Positions 53,186-62,324 of a stretch of 64,000 nucleotides of DNA are shown piece by piece. The position numbers were made by a program, and so were the translations under genes. The stretch covers positions 124,001 to 188,000 of the forward strand of contig JAGYKI010000001.1 in assembly GCA_018401735.1 (NCBI GenBank), given 5' to 3'. This stretch comes from Schleiferiaceae bacterium. Its GTDB lineage: Bacteria > Bacteroidota > Bacteroidia > Flavobacteriales > Schleiferiaceae. The notes under the pieces are model-generated. The model saw only the letters and a program-made list of their open reading frames with translations. It had not been told where the DNA came from and searched no databases. Numbering within the stretch: the stretch's first letter is position 1; every line of letters begins with the position of its first letter.

Positions 53186-54005
53186 TTATTACTACATACT
53201 AAGTTCATTACCGCAATTAAAACTCGATAAGTCACTTTCTGAAGAGGATTTAGATGAGGCCTGGCGACTAATTCAGCGCAATGCAAGCGCGGAAGATTTA
53301 AAAGAAATTGCCTGGTTTTGGCAGCGAAATGATTTATACAATTTGCTGGAAACTTGGCAAAACCGCTTTCTTAACTATCCTTTGCGACCCTTGCGTAAAC
53401 CTTACTCTTTAAAAACTGAGGACCTAGCAGCGAGTGAAAAGGATATAGATATTCTCCCTCCACTTTGGCGCGAATTCTACCTAGAGCATAAAGAGGAAAT
53501 AATGCATTGGTCGGCCAATGAAATGGATAATCGCGCTTTGGACTATTATTTTGATCATCTCGCCCTTAAGGCCGCCCCATTTATTAGCCAATTATTCGCC
53601 TTTGAAAGAGAAGTCCGCAGCTTAATGGCTACTTTCAATACTAGCCTTTATCCTTCTGCAAATAAGGATATTAGATACGGGTCAACACCTTTACATCAGC
53701 AGCTTTTAAAAGGTAAATCATCGCTGAGCGAAAAGCAAAAACTAGGTCAAACCTTTCTCCAACCTTTACTTAATGCTTTGGCTACTAAAGATCCGCAAGC
53801 CATTACCAATGCCGTGCATCAAGTGCTATGGGACAAAGCCGATACACTTGCTTCCGCCCATTATTTTGATCGCTTAACCTTGTTAAATTATTGTAGCAAA
53901 CTCTTTTTGATATACCGACGTGAACAGCTTTCTGCGAATCAGCACAAACCCTTTTTAGGGGATTTATTAGAAGAAGCGCTTAAAAATATCAATCACCATG
54001 ACTAA
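53178..54005 (+). CDS. DUF2764 protein of the V-ATPase operon (candidate subunit C)
   Basis: 275 aa, all-helical, no signal or membrane segment. Starts MSNYYYILSSLPQLKLDK and contains a WRLIQRNASAEDLKEIAWFWQRNDLYNLLETW helix pair and FDHLALKAAPFISQLFAFEREVRSL. DUF2764 proteins occupy this place between E and A in Bacteroidota and Chlamydia operons. Since no separate subunit C is present and subunit C is all-helical, it probably links the rotor ring to the central stalk; this is inference. It overlaps both neighbours. Confidence 0.82.
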   Translation: MSNYYYILSSLPQLKLDKSLSEEDLDEAWRLIQRNASAEDLKEIAWFWQRNDLYNLLETWQNRFLNYPLRPLRKPYSLKTEDLAASEKDIDILPPLWREFYLEHKEEIMHWSANEMDNRALDYYFDHLALKAAPFISQLFAFEREVRSLMATFNTSLYPSANKDIRYGSTPLHQQLLKGKSSLSEKQKLGQTFLQPLLNALATKDPQAITNAVHQVLWDKADTLASAHYFDRLTLLNYCSKLFLIYRREQLSANQHKPFLGDLLEEALKNINHHD

Positions 54006-55737
54006 AGGGAAAATTAAAGCCATTGTCAGCAATCTCCTAGAAATTGAATTCTACGGAGAAGTGATGCAAAATGAAATCTGCTTTGTCACTCTAGGTGATA
54101 AATCACTAATGGCAGAAGTAATTAAAATCCGTAATCAAAGAGCTTATGCTCAGCTATTTGAACTAAGCACGTCGCTTAAACTAAACGACGAAGTTTTGTT
54201 TAGCGGTGAGCTGCTTCAGGTGGATCTTGGACCAGGAATTTTGTCTAAAAACTTTGACGGTCTGCAAAACGATCTCGATGCTATGAAAGGTACTTTTATT
54301 GAGACTGGCCAAAAAAATGTCAGTATCGATTTCGATGCCGTTTACACCTTCACCCCTTTACAAGAAGTGGGTGCTCTAGTACAAGCAGCCGATTGGCTAG
54401 GTGAAGTGCCCGAAAACTGGATTGCCCATAAAATAATGGTGCCATTTAAACTTAAAGGCACCTACGAATTAGTTAAAATCGCCCCCAAGGGTGATTATAA
54501 AGTGAGCGATGAAATAGCGCAACTGAAAGGCAAAGATGGCGAGATAGTTTCGGTGACTATGGCGCAAAAATGGCCCGTGAAATGGGCTTTAAAAAGCTAC
54601 CGCGAAAAATTTAGACCTTCCAAAATATTCCAAACGGGATTGCGGGTAATGGATACCTTAAACCCAATGGCAGAAGGCGGTACCGGCTATATTCCGGGCG
54701 CCTTTGGCACCGGTAAAACTGTGCTGCAGCAAGCCATTGCCAAGAACAATCAGGCCGATATGGTAATTCTCGTTGCCTGCGGTGAGCGTGCCAATGAGGT
54801 GGTGGAAATCTTCCACACTTTTCCCCAATTGGAAGACTTGAAAACGGGTCGTAAGCTCAAAGAAAAAACCACCATTATATGCAATACCTCCAATATGCCC
54901 GTTGCGGCCCGCGAGGCCTCGGTTTATGTGGGGATGACCATAGCCGAGTACTACCGCAATATGGGCTTAAAAGTTTTACTGCTGGCCGATAGTACTTCAC
55001 GCTGGGCCCAAGCTTTACGCGAGATGAGTAATCGTATGGAAGAACTTCCTGGCACTGATGCCTTCCCAGTAGAATTACCTGCCGTTATTGCCAATTTTTA
55101 TGGTCGTGCGGGCGAAGTAGCCCTGCATAATGATAGTCGTGGCTCGGTTACGTTTTTAGGCACCGTATCCCCTGCGGGAGGAAACTTTAAAGAGCCCGTA
55201 ACCGAATCTACTGCTAAGGTAGCTCGCTGCTTTTATGCGCTTTCGCAGAAGCGTGCCGATGCCAAACGCTATCCTGCAATTGATCCTATTAATTCCTATT
55301 CACGCTATTTAGATTACGAGGAGTTTCAATCCGAAACAGAAAGCATTTTGGGCGCCAATTGGATTGAGAAGGTCAAGAAAATGAAAGACCTTTTACAACG
55401 GGGTATTGAAGCACGCGATCAGATTAGCATTTTAGGTGATGATTCCGTTCCGCTTGATTATCACCTCGATTTTTGGCGCAGCGAGTTGCTTGACTTTGCC
55501 ATAATTCAGCAGGATTCCTTCGATGACATTGATATGAACAGCCCCCTCAAACGTCAACAAAATATGCTAAATCTTGCGCTCAATATCTGCGAATATACAG
55601 GCGAATTTGAGGATTTTAATCAGGTAAGTACCTTTTACAAAAAACTCATCAACACTTTTAAGCAATGGAATTACAGTGCTTTTGAAAGCGATGAATATGA
55701 AAAATATGCCCAGGAACTAAATGCCACTATAGCCTAA
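53998..55737 (+). CDS. atpA: V/A-type ATPase catalytic subunit A
   Basis: 579 aa. Catalytic ATP-binding subunit. The P-loop IPGAFGTGKTVLQQAI is near residues 229-244, followed by LVACGERANEVVE, the catalytic Glu (ER), LLADSTSRWAQALREMS and GTVSPAGGNFKEPVTEST; an N-terminal barrel and the A-type insertion (FDGLQNDLDAMKG...WIAHKI) precede. Forms the A3B3 head with subunit B. Coupled by 8 bp to the DUF2764 gene; 10 bp from atpB. Confidence 0.96.
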   Translation: MTKGKIKAIVSNLLEIEFYGEVMQNEICFVTLGDKSLMAEVIKIRNQRAYAQLFELSTSLKLNDEVLFSGELLQVDLGPGILSKNFDGLQNDLDAMKGTFIETGQKNVSIDFDAVYTFTPLQEVGALVQAADWLGEVPENWIAHKIMVPFKLKGTYELVKIAPKGDYKVSDEIAQLKGKDGEIVSVTMAQKWPVKWALKSYREKFRPSKIFQTGLRVMDTLNPMAEGGTGYIPGAFGTGKTVLQQAIAKNNQADMVILVACGERANEVVEIFHTFPQLEDLKTGRKLKEKTTIICNTSNMPVAAREASVYVGMTIAEYYRNMGLKVLLLADSTSRWAQALREMSNRMEELPGTDAFPVELPAVIANFYGRAGEVALHNDSRGSVTFLGTVSPAGGNFKEPVTESTAKVARCFYALSQKRADAKRYPAIDPINSYSRYLDYEEFQSETESILGANWIEKVKKMKDLLQRGIEARDQISILGDDSVPLDYHLDFWRSELLDFAIIQQDSFDDIDMNSPLKRQQNMLNLALNICEYTGEFEDFNQVSTFYKKLINTFKQWNYSAFESDEYEKYAQELNATIA

Positions 55738-55747
55738 AACGAATCGT

Positions 55748-57076
55748 ATGGAAATTCAAGCTTTTCAAGCCATTTATACCGAAATAACGGCCCTCACCAA
55801 GGCTACATGTACGCTTAAAGCCAAAGGCATTACCTACGATGAGCTAGCCTGGGTGGATGGTAGAAATGCCCAAGTAATTAAAATTGAAGGCGAAATGGTT
55901 ACCCTGCAGGTTTTTTCAGGCACGGAAGGAATTGGCACTGCCGCCAAGGTGATCTTCGCAGGGAAACCGCCTTCGTTGGCTTTAAGCCCCGCTTTGGGCG
56001 GAAGGTATTTCAATGCTTTTGGTCAGGCCATCGATGGTTTATCGCAACCGCAGGGCGAAGAGGTCAATATCAAAGGTCTAACGGTAAATCCCGTACGACG
56101 GCAGTTACCCTCGGAAATGCTTTCCACTGGCATTGCGGGCATAGATTTGAACAACACTTTAGTAACGGGACAGAAAATTCCCTTTTTCGCGGATCCCGAT
56201 CAGCCCTTTAATCGCATTTTGGCGGAAGTAGCACTTAGAGCAGATTCTGATCGTATTGTGCTGGGCGCCATGGGGATTAGTCACGACGATTATATAATGT
56301 TTCGCAATAGCTTTAAAGAAAGAGGCGCCAGCGATAAAATTGTAAGCTTCATCAATACTTCCGAAGATCCCCCACTTGAGCGGCTACTCATTCCCGATCA
56401 GGCCACCGCTACGGCTGAGTATTTCGCCTATGAGAAAAAGGAAAAGGTATTGGTTTTATTAAGCGACATGACGCTTTACGCAGATGCCTTGGCTATTGTT
56501 TCTAATAAAATGGATCAAATCCCTAGTAAAGACGCTATGCCTGGCTCTTTATACAGCGATCTAGCCCGTATTTACGAAAAAGCAGTACAATTTCCAGAAG
56601 GCGGTTCCATTACCATTATTGCCGTTACCACCCTCAATGATGGCGATATTACCCACGCCATCCCTGATAATACTGGTTATATCACGGAAGGTCAGCTTTA
56701 TTTAAAACGCGATACTGATACAGGCTTAACCATTATCGATCCTTTTCGCAGCCTATCGCGCTTAAAACAGAATGTGATCGGTAAGAAAACACGAGCCGAT
56801 CATCCCCAATTAATGAATGCCTTGGTGCGCTTGTATGCAGATGCGTCTGAAGCGCGCTCCAAACAAGAGAATGGCTTTGATCTTAATGACTTTGATGTGC
56901 GTTCCCTAGCCTTCGCCAAAGATTATGTCCGCGAATTGCTTGATGTGCGCTTAAACATTGATAGTGAAAGCATGCTAAATACTGGTTGGAAGCTATTAGC
57001 CAAGCACTTTAAAGTATTTGAGCTCGGTATTAAGCAAGAGTTTATTGATAAATACTGGCCGGGAGAAAAAGTCTAA
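55748..57076 (+). CDS. atpB: V/A-type ATPase regulatory subunit B
   Basis: 442 aa. Non-catalytic nucleotide-binding partner of A; it lacks a Walker A P-loop, as usual for V-type B (the equivalent place reads TGQKIPFFADPDQPFN). Other family features are GIAGIDLNNTLVTGQKIP, LLSDMTLYADALAIVSNKM and IPDNTGYITEGQLYL. It ends 2 bp before atpD. Confidence 0.95.
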   Translation: MEIQAFQAIYTEITALTKATCTLKAKGITYDELAWVDGRNAQVIKIEGEMVTLQVFSGTEGIGTAAKVIFAGKPPSLALSPALGGRYFNAFGQAIDGLSQPQGEEVNIKGLTVNPVRRQLPSEMLSTGIAGIDLNNTLVTGQKIPFFADPDQPFNRILAEVALRADSDRIVLGAMGISHDDYIMFRNSFKERGASDKIVSFINTSEDPPLERLLIPDQATATAEYFAYEKKEKVLVLLSDMTLYADALAIVSNKMDQIPSKDAMPGSLYSDLARIYEKAVQFPEGGSITIIAVTTLNDGDITHAIPDNTGYITEGQLYLKRDTDTGLTIIDPFRSLSRLKQNVIGKKTRADHPQLMNALVRLYADASEARSKQENGFDLNDFDVRSLAFAKDYVRELLDVRLNIDSESMLNTGWKLLAKHFKVFELGIKQEFIDKYWPGEKV

Positions 57077-57078
57077 AC

Positions 57079-57675
57079 ATGCTAGAGAAGTTCGCCTATA
57101 ATAAAAGTACCATTCAGGATTTTCAGCGACAGCTAAAAGTCCGCCGCGCCGCTTTGCCCGTTTTACTGCGCAAGGAAACGGCTTTGCGTAAGGTAATAGC
57201 AGAACTGAAAATAGAAATAAGCGCTAAAAAAGAAGATTTTGAGGCTTTGGAAAAGCGACTGAATAACTTCGAATCCATTTGGAATGAGTTTCCCCCCATT
57301 GTGAAGGTGAAAGGCTTAGAATTTAAGCCTGAAAACATTGCCGGCACGAAAGTAAATAGCTTGCAAATAGTAATTTTTGAAAAGCTTGATTTAAAGCTCC
57401 TTTATGAGCCCGCTTGGCTTCCCGCCGCTACCGAAGCTTTAATGGAATACACCAAAGCTTATTTATTCCTGCAGAACCTTGAAAAAAAATTAGAGACTTT
57501 GGAATTAGCGCGTAAGAAAACTACCCAAAAGGTAAACTTATATGAAAAGCTACAAATTCCTGCTTATGATGAAGCTATTCGTCGCATAAAAAGGTTTTTA
57601 GAAGACAAAGAGAACATTGCCACGGCCGCCAAAAAAATTGCCAAAAACAAAAATATCAGTCGCCATGAAAGCTAG
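57079..57675 (+). CDS. atpD: V/A-type ATPase subunit D (central rotor shaft)
   Basis: 198 aa with long N- and C-terminal helices forming the rotor coiled coil (YNKSTIQDFQRQLKVRRAALPVLLRKE, RKKTTQKVNLYEKLQIPAYDEAIRRIKRFLEDKEN). A short central part carries the DELSEED-like contact region. No subunit F, normally beside D, is found. Its stop codon overlaps the start of subunit I by 11 bp. Confidence 0.88.
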   Translation: MLEKFAYNKSTIQDFQRQLKVRRAALPVLLRKETALRKVIAELKIEISAKKEDFEALEKRLNNFESIWNEFPPIVKVKGLEFKPENIAGTKVNSLQIVIFEKLDLKLLYEPAWLPAATEALMEYTKAYLFLQNLEKKLETLELARKKTTQKVNLYEKLQIPAYDEAIRRIKRFLEDKENIATAAKKIAKNKNISRHES

Positions 57676-59487
57676 GATGAAAAAAATTGAAATCCTCTGC
57701 CCTCAAACGACGGTAAAGCCTTTGTTAAATGAGCTGCGCGACTTAGAATGCTTGCATTTTGAAGCCTTAGAGGAAGATATCAAGTTCTTGGAGAACCCAG
57801 ACTACAAACTCTTTCATGGCGCTTATCAATTGGCTGTAAAAAATCAGACGGAAAGTCCCACCACCCTTTCGGGAGATGCGCAAGAAATAAACCTGACGGA
57901 GCATTCTAAACTAATTATCGCCTTAGAAGAAGAGCTTAAAATACTGGACAGCAAGCTAAAGAAGAACAGCCAGAAGCTTTTTTTAAAAGGAATTTGGGGT
58001 GATTATGACCTCAATAAATGGAAAAGATTAGAGGCCGTCGGTATGAAACTCAAGTTCTTCCGCTTAGCTAAGAGCCAGTTTGAAAAGCTCAATAACGAAG
58101 AGGTGCAGCCTATTCTTATTAAGGAAGAAAAGGAAAACTATTATTTTGCCCGCATTATTTCCGAAGAGGAATTGGATACTTTTGCCGCTGAAGCCTTATC
58201 CATGCCTCTGGAAAGCCTCGCTGTATTAGAGCAGGAAAAAGCGCAATTAAATGCCCATCTAGCGAAAGCGCAGAACGAAATAAAAGCGGCCAGCTTATAC
58301 CTAGCCGACTTGAAAAAGCAAACCCTTTCTTTACAAGACAAGCTCAAGGAAGAACGGATTTTAGAGTCTAGTTATCCTCTAGAAAAGCTAAAAACCAAAC
58401 ATCTTAAGTGCTGGTTTAATGATCTTAACGAAGAATTAGTTCAACAAAAGCTTAATGAATATCACTGTGCCTATAAAATCAGCTCACCCAGCAGCAGCGA
58501 CCCTGTCCCCATATTATTAAGCAATAATAAGTTCAATAAATTATTCGAGCCGATTACCGAAATTTTCCAATTACCCCATTATTTCTTTGAATTCGATCTC
58601 ACGCCCTTTATTGCCGTCTTCTACCCCATTTTATTTGCTTACTGTTTAGCGACGCGGGCTATGGATTTATCGTAAGTTCCGTGGCCATTTCGGCTATTTT
58701 AGTTTAAAAACAAAAAGGTCTAGCCTTACTTACCTTAGTTTTAGGACTCAGCACCTTGGTAATGGGCTTTATAAAATCAGGTAGTTCATTTGCATCCTCT
58801 TTATTGGAAAGCAGCTCCCTGCCTTGGGTTCGTAGCCTTCTAATTTAGTGCTAATCCCTGATAATAGCGACTATTTCTTCAATGCTTTTAATGTGGCCTT
58901 ATTAATAGGTTTGCTGCAAATTTTGGGTAGGGATAATCATTGCAATCGTAAAAACCTGGACCTACAAGGGCTTTCTTCCCGCGCTGGCGCAGATGGGTAA
59001 ACTGATCATCGTGATAAGCAGTGTAAGCCTTTTCCTAGAAGATACTTTATTGCTTACTGAAAGTATAATACTCTTTCTGAAATTAGGCTTAGCCGCAGGA
59101 ATTGCTATGGTAATGCTCTTTCACGATATGTCACAACATTTATTCAGCCGACTGGGATCTAGCGTTTTACCGCTATTTTTCATCTTTACCGGACTGCTTG
59201 GCGATGTACTTTCCTACGTACGACTCTTTGCTTTGGGCGTAACTTCGGGGGTACTTGGTTTAGTGGTTAACCAAATTGGCACCGATATGATGGGCGATTC
59301 TTGGTACTCCTATGTTGGCGCGATTGCCTTTCTCATTTTTGGTCACAGCCTCAATTTAGCCTTAGCTGTTTTAGGATCTTTTATTCATCCCTTGCGTCTC
59401 ACTTTTGTAGAGTTTTATAATAATGCCCAATTCGAAGGGGGCGGAAAAGCCTTTGAAGCTTTTACTAAATCAATTAAAATCAATTAA
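57665..59487 (+). pseudogene. atpI: V/A-type ATPase subunit I, reading frame broken by several small indels
   Basis: The a-type membrane subunit that joins stator and ion channel, about 607 aa if repaired. The soluble half (57665 to about 58640) and the last third (58993-59487) are open and conserved, with the membrane part ending LTFVEFYNNAQFEGGGKAFEAF. Between them the frame fails: a G is missing near 58649 (the family motif GDAGYG reads only if added), an in-frame TAA lies at 58705-58707 inside two short A-runs, a base is missing near 58840 (TAG at 58846), and an extra G near 58926. Corrected, 58650-58992 encodes convincing helices, so the damage is small and local. Either assembly errors or a recent loss; A, B, D and K intact. 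Confidence 0.88.
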
Positions 59488-59489
59488 TT

Positions 59490-59948
59490 ATGGAATCTGT
59501 AAATCTAGCTCTAATCTTAGCCTTTGTTGGTTTTGGTATTTTAATTTCCCTTTCGGGGATAGGTAGTATAATGGGAACGGCTGCCGGTGCGATGGCAACG
59601 GTAGGAGCAGTAAAAAAACGTCCCGAATCTTTTGGCTCCTTCATTGTACTGAGTGCTTTGCCAGGTACTCAAGGTTTATATGGCTTTGCAGGATTCTTTA
59701 TTCTGCAAGAATTTATTGGTCCGGAAATAACCATTTTACAAGGAGCGGGTATTTTAGGCGCTGGCATCGCTTTAGGCTTGGCGGGACTACTGTCGGGCAT
59801 TTACCAAGGAAAGGTATGCGCTAGTGGTATTGATGCCATCGGTAGCGGCAATGATGTTTTTGGGAGAACCTTAATCTTAGCGGTTTTCCCAGAACTATAC
59901 GCTATCATCGCCTTTGCTGCGCTATTCTTAATCCGAGGAATTCTATAA
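59490..59948 (+). CDS. atpK: V/A-type ATPase proteolipid subunit K with Na+-type ligand set
   Basis: 152 aa, four helices in two hairpins, as in V-type K rings. The residues corresponding to the E. hirae Na+ ligands Leu61, Thr64, Gln65, Gln110 and Glu139 are Leu57, Thr60, Gln61, Gln106 and Glu135: identical residues and identical spacing (LPGTQGLYGF, GIYQGK, FPELYAI). Enzymes that translocate H+ usually lack this full set, so Na+ transport is predicted. It follows subunit I by 2 bp and precedes the second Usp gene by 2 bp. Confidence 0.92.
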   Translation: MESVNLALILAFVGFGILISLSGIGSIMGTAAGAMATVGAVKKRPESFGSFIVLSALPGTQGLYGFAGFFILQEFIGPEITILQGAGILGAGIALGLAGLLSGIYQGKVCASGIDAIGSGNDVFGRTLILAVFPELYAIIAFAALFLIRGIL

Positions 59949-59950
59949 TC

Positions 59951-60868
59951 ATGCAAGCCTTAGCCTTTAAAACTATCTTAGTGGCCATTGATGGCGGGAA
60001 TATTGACCGAAAAGTCTTGGCTTATTTAGCCTTCTTGCATCGCAGCCTCGATTTTAAAAAGATTTACTTTCTACACGTAGAACATAATTTGGAATTACCT
60101 AGTTCTATTCAAGAAGAGTACGCCGATTTACTTGCACCTATCGATGAAAATATTGAAGATCAGATGCGTAAATCTGTGGCGGAGTTTTTCGACTTGGAAA
60201 AGGCCGACTGTCATTTCAGTATTCGCGAAGGCCACGTTTATGAAGAAATCCTTCATTGCGCGCACATAAAAAATGTAGACTTATTGGTAATGGGTCGTAA
60301 AGCGGAGAAAGATCGCCATAAGCATTTGTCTAGTCGCCTAACAGAACAAGGCCCATGCTCTATTTTACTAGTTCCGGAAACCACTTTACCTGAAGTCCAC
60401 GAAATAGTTATTCCGACCGACTTCAGTGACCAGTCTCTTAAAACCATACTATTTGCCGACGCTTTAGCACAGGAGTTTTTAGCCGACTTACGATGTATTC
60501 ATTACTACAGCTACGCTTCAGGCTATTTAAAAAACGGCAGCAGCACGGTAGAATTAAGAAGAGCGGTAAAATTACACAGCTATCAACAGTGGGAAGATTT
60601 AAAGAAAAAACACCAGCTCAGAGATAGTTTAAACTGTGAATTCGATGAGAATGAAGGCAATATGGAAGAACAATGTTTGGCTCGAGCTCGCCATATTGGG
60701 GCCGATTTAATGGTACTTAGCTCCAAAGGCCGAAACGCCTCAGCCTCTATACTGTTGGGATCCTTTGCACGAGAACTGATGGAAATAAATCGCAGCATTC
60801 CTCTCTTAGTCTTAAAAGAAAAGAATGAAAACCTTGGTTTTTTTGAAGCGATTAAAGCCTTACTCTAG
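59951..60868 (+). CDS. Tandem-domain universal stress protein, last gene of the ATPase locus
   Basis: 305 aa with two Usp domains. First: FKTILVAIDGGNIDRKVLAYLAFLHRS and LLVMGRKAEKDRHKHLSSRL; second, from about residue 148: EIVIPTDFSDQSLKTILFADALAQ and LMVLSSKGRNASASILLGSFARELMEI, where the G/S loop region is better kept. It follows atpK by 2 bp, so it is probably co-transcribed with the ATPase, and overlaps the stop of the convergent trkH by 4 bp. Confidence 0.88.
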   Translation: MQALAFKTILVAIDGGNIDRKVLAYLAFLHRSLDFKKIYFLHVEHNLELPSSIQEEYADLLAPIDENIEDQMRKSVAEFFDLEKADCHFSIREGHVYEEILHCAHIKNVDLLVMGRKAEKDRHKHLSSRLTEQGPCSILLVPETTLPEVHEIVIPTDFSDQSLKTILFADALAQEFLADLRCIHYYSYASGYLKNGSSTVELRRAVKLHSYQQWEDLKKKHQLRDSLNCEFDENEGNMEEQCLARARHIGADLMVLSSKGRNASASILLGSFARELMEINRSIPLLVLKEKNENLGFFEAIKALL

Positions 60869-62322
60869 CGTTTCTGCCAAAAGAAGGGCATAAATAATAT
60901 TAAGACGGTAAAGAGCTCGAGTCTACCCAAAAGCATTAGAAAGCTTAGGAAAAGCTTAGCGCCTTGTGGAATATGTGCAAAATTATCTACCGGTCCTACT
61001 GAGCCTAACCCCGGACCAATATTACCCAAGGTGGCTGTAACCGATCCCACGGCAGACATGAAGTCTAGACCAAACATAGACATTACAAAGGCGCCAATAA
61101 AGAAGACAATTAGCCAAATTAAAACAAAGCCCGAAACGGTATTAGTAATATTTTGTGGCACCGCTCGTCCATTAAAACGAACCGGAATAATGGCATGGGG
61201 ATGTATCTGCCTTTTAAGCTCTAAAAAACTGTTTTTAATAAGAATGATGTGACGCATTAGCTTAATTCCTCCTGCAGTACTACCCGTAGAACCACCCGAA
61301 AAGAAAAGGATAAATATGATGAAAATCAAAAAGTTAGGCCAAAGTAAATAATTGTCCGTTACAAAACCCGTGGTAGTGATGATGGAAATTACGGTGAAAA
61401 AGCCATTACGAAAAGACTCTTCCACGGGCGTACCTTGCACCAAGACCAAAACTGCGGTTATAATAGTTCCAAAAATAAGAGTGTTAAAAGTGTAGACCTT
61501 TAATTCTTCATTGGCAAGAATATTTTTAAACTTACCCGTAAATCCGAAAAAAAGCATGGTGAAATTCACCCCAGCTAAAAACATGAAAAAGATAATTATA
61601 TAATGAATGACCGGACTAGTATAATATGCGATACTGGCATTTTTAGTGGAGAATCCGCCTGTAGCCATCGTAGCCATCGCGTGGTTTACCGCATCAAATA
61701 AGTCCATTCCCGCCACATACAAGGCAATGCTTTCGGCGAGAGTTAGTATTAAATATAATAACCACAAACGTTTGGCTGTACCAGTAATGCGCGGGTGCAA
61801 TTTATCAGGACTTAGTCCGGGGGCCTCGGCATTAAAAAGCTGCATTCCTCCTACTCCTAAAAGCGGTAAAATGGCCACTGTTAAAACAATAATTCCCATA
61901 CCGCCAATCCAATGTGTCATACTTCGCCAAGCAAGAATAAAATGCGGTTGACTCTCAATATCAGTAAGAATAGTTGCCCCCGTTGTGCTAAAGCCGCTTA
62001 CGGTTTCGAAAATTGCATCGATCACTAGGGGAATGCTGCCGCTAAATAGAAATGGAAGACTTCCTAAAAGAGACATGGAAACCCAGCCTAAGGCAACAAT
62101 TAAAAAGCCATCGCGTTTGGTAACGTCTTTTAATCGATTCCCGAAATTAATTGTGTATAAACCAAAACCAAAAGCCGCAGTAATACCACTAGCTAAAAAC
62201 ATGGAGGCCCAGTCTTCGTGAAAATATATCGCCACACACATTATCACTAGCATCATTAATGAAACTATCAATAATAAGGCGCCAATGGTGGCAGCAATCA
62301 TTTTGTAATTAAAGCGATACAT
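60865..62322 (-). CDS. trkH: Trk-type potassium uptake channel subunit TrkH
   Basis: 485 aa membrane protein of the TrkH/KtrB superfamily. The four filter-loop repeats are recognisable around SGFSTTGATILTDI, ATGGFSTKN, TTTGFVTDNY and a final ATLGNIGPGLGSVG, with K+ filter glycines. The regulatory subunit TrkA is the next upstream gene, 2 bp away. Takes up K+ across the inner membrane in a Na+ or H+ coupled or channel-like manner. Confidence 0.94.
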   Translation of the reverse strand: MYRFNYKMIAATIGALLLIVSLMMLVIMCVAIYFHEDWASMFLASGITAAFGFGLYTINFGNRLKDVTKRDGFLIVALGWVSMSLLGSLPFLFSGSIPLVIDAIFETVSGFSTTGATILTDIESQPHFILAWRSMTHWIGGMGIIVLTVAILPLLGVGGMQLFNAEAPGLSPDKLHPRITGTAKRLWLLYLILTLAESIALYVAGMDLFDAVNHAMATMATGGFSTKNASIAYYTSPVIHYIIIFFMFLAGVNFTMLFFGFTGKFKNILANEELKVYTFNTLIFGTIITAVLVLVQGTPVEESFRNGFFTVISIITTTGFVTDNYLLWPNFLIFIIFILFFSGGSTGSTAGGIKLMRHIILIKNSFLELKRQIHPHAIIPVRFNGRAVPQNITNTVSGFVLIWLIVFFIGAFVMSMFGLDFMSAVGSVTATLGNIGPGLGSVGPVDNFAHIPQGAKLFLSFLMLLGRLELFTVLILFMPFFWQKR

Positions 62323-62324
62323 AG

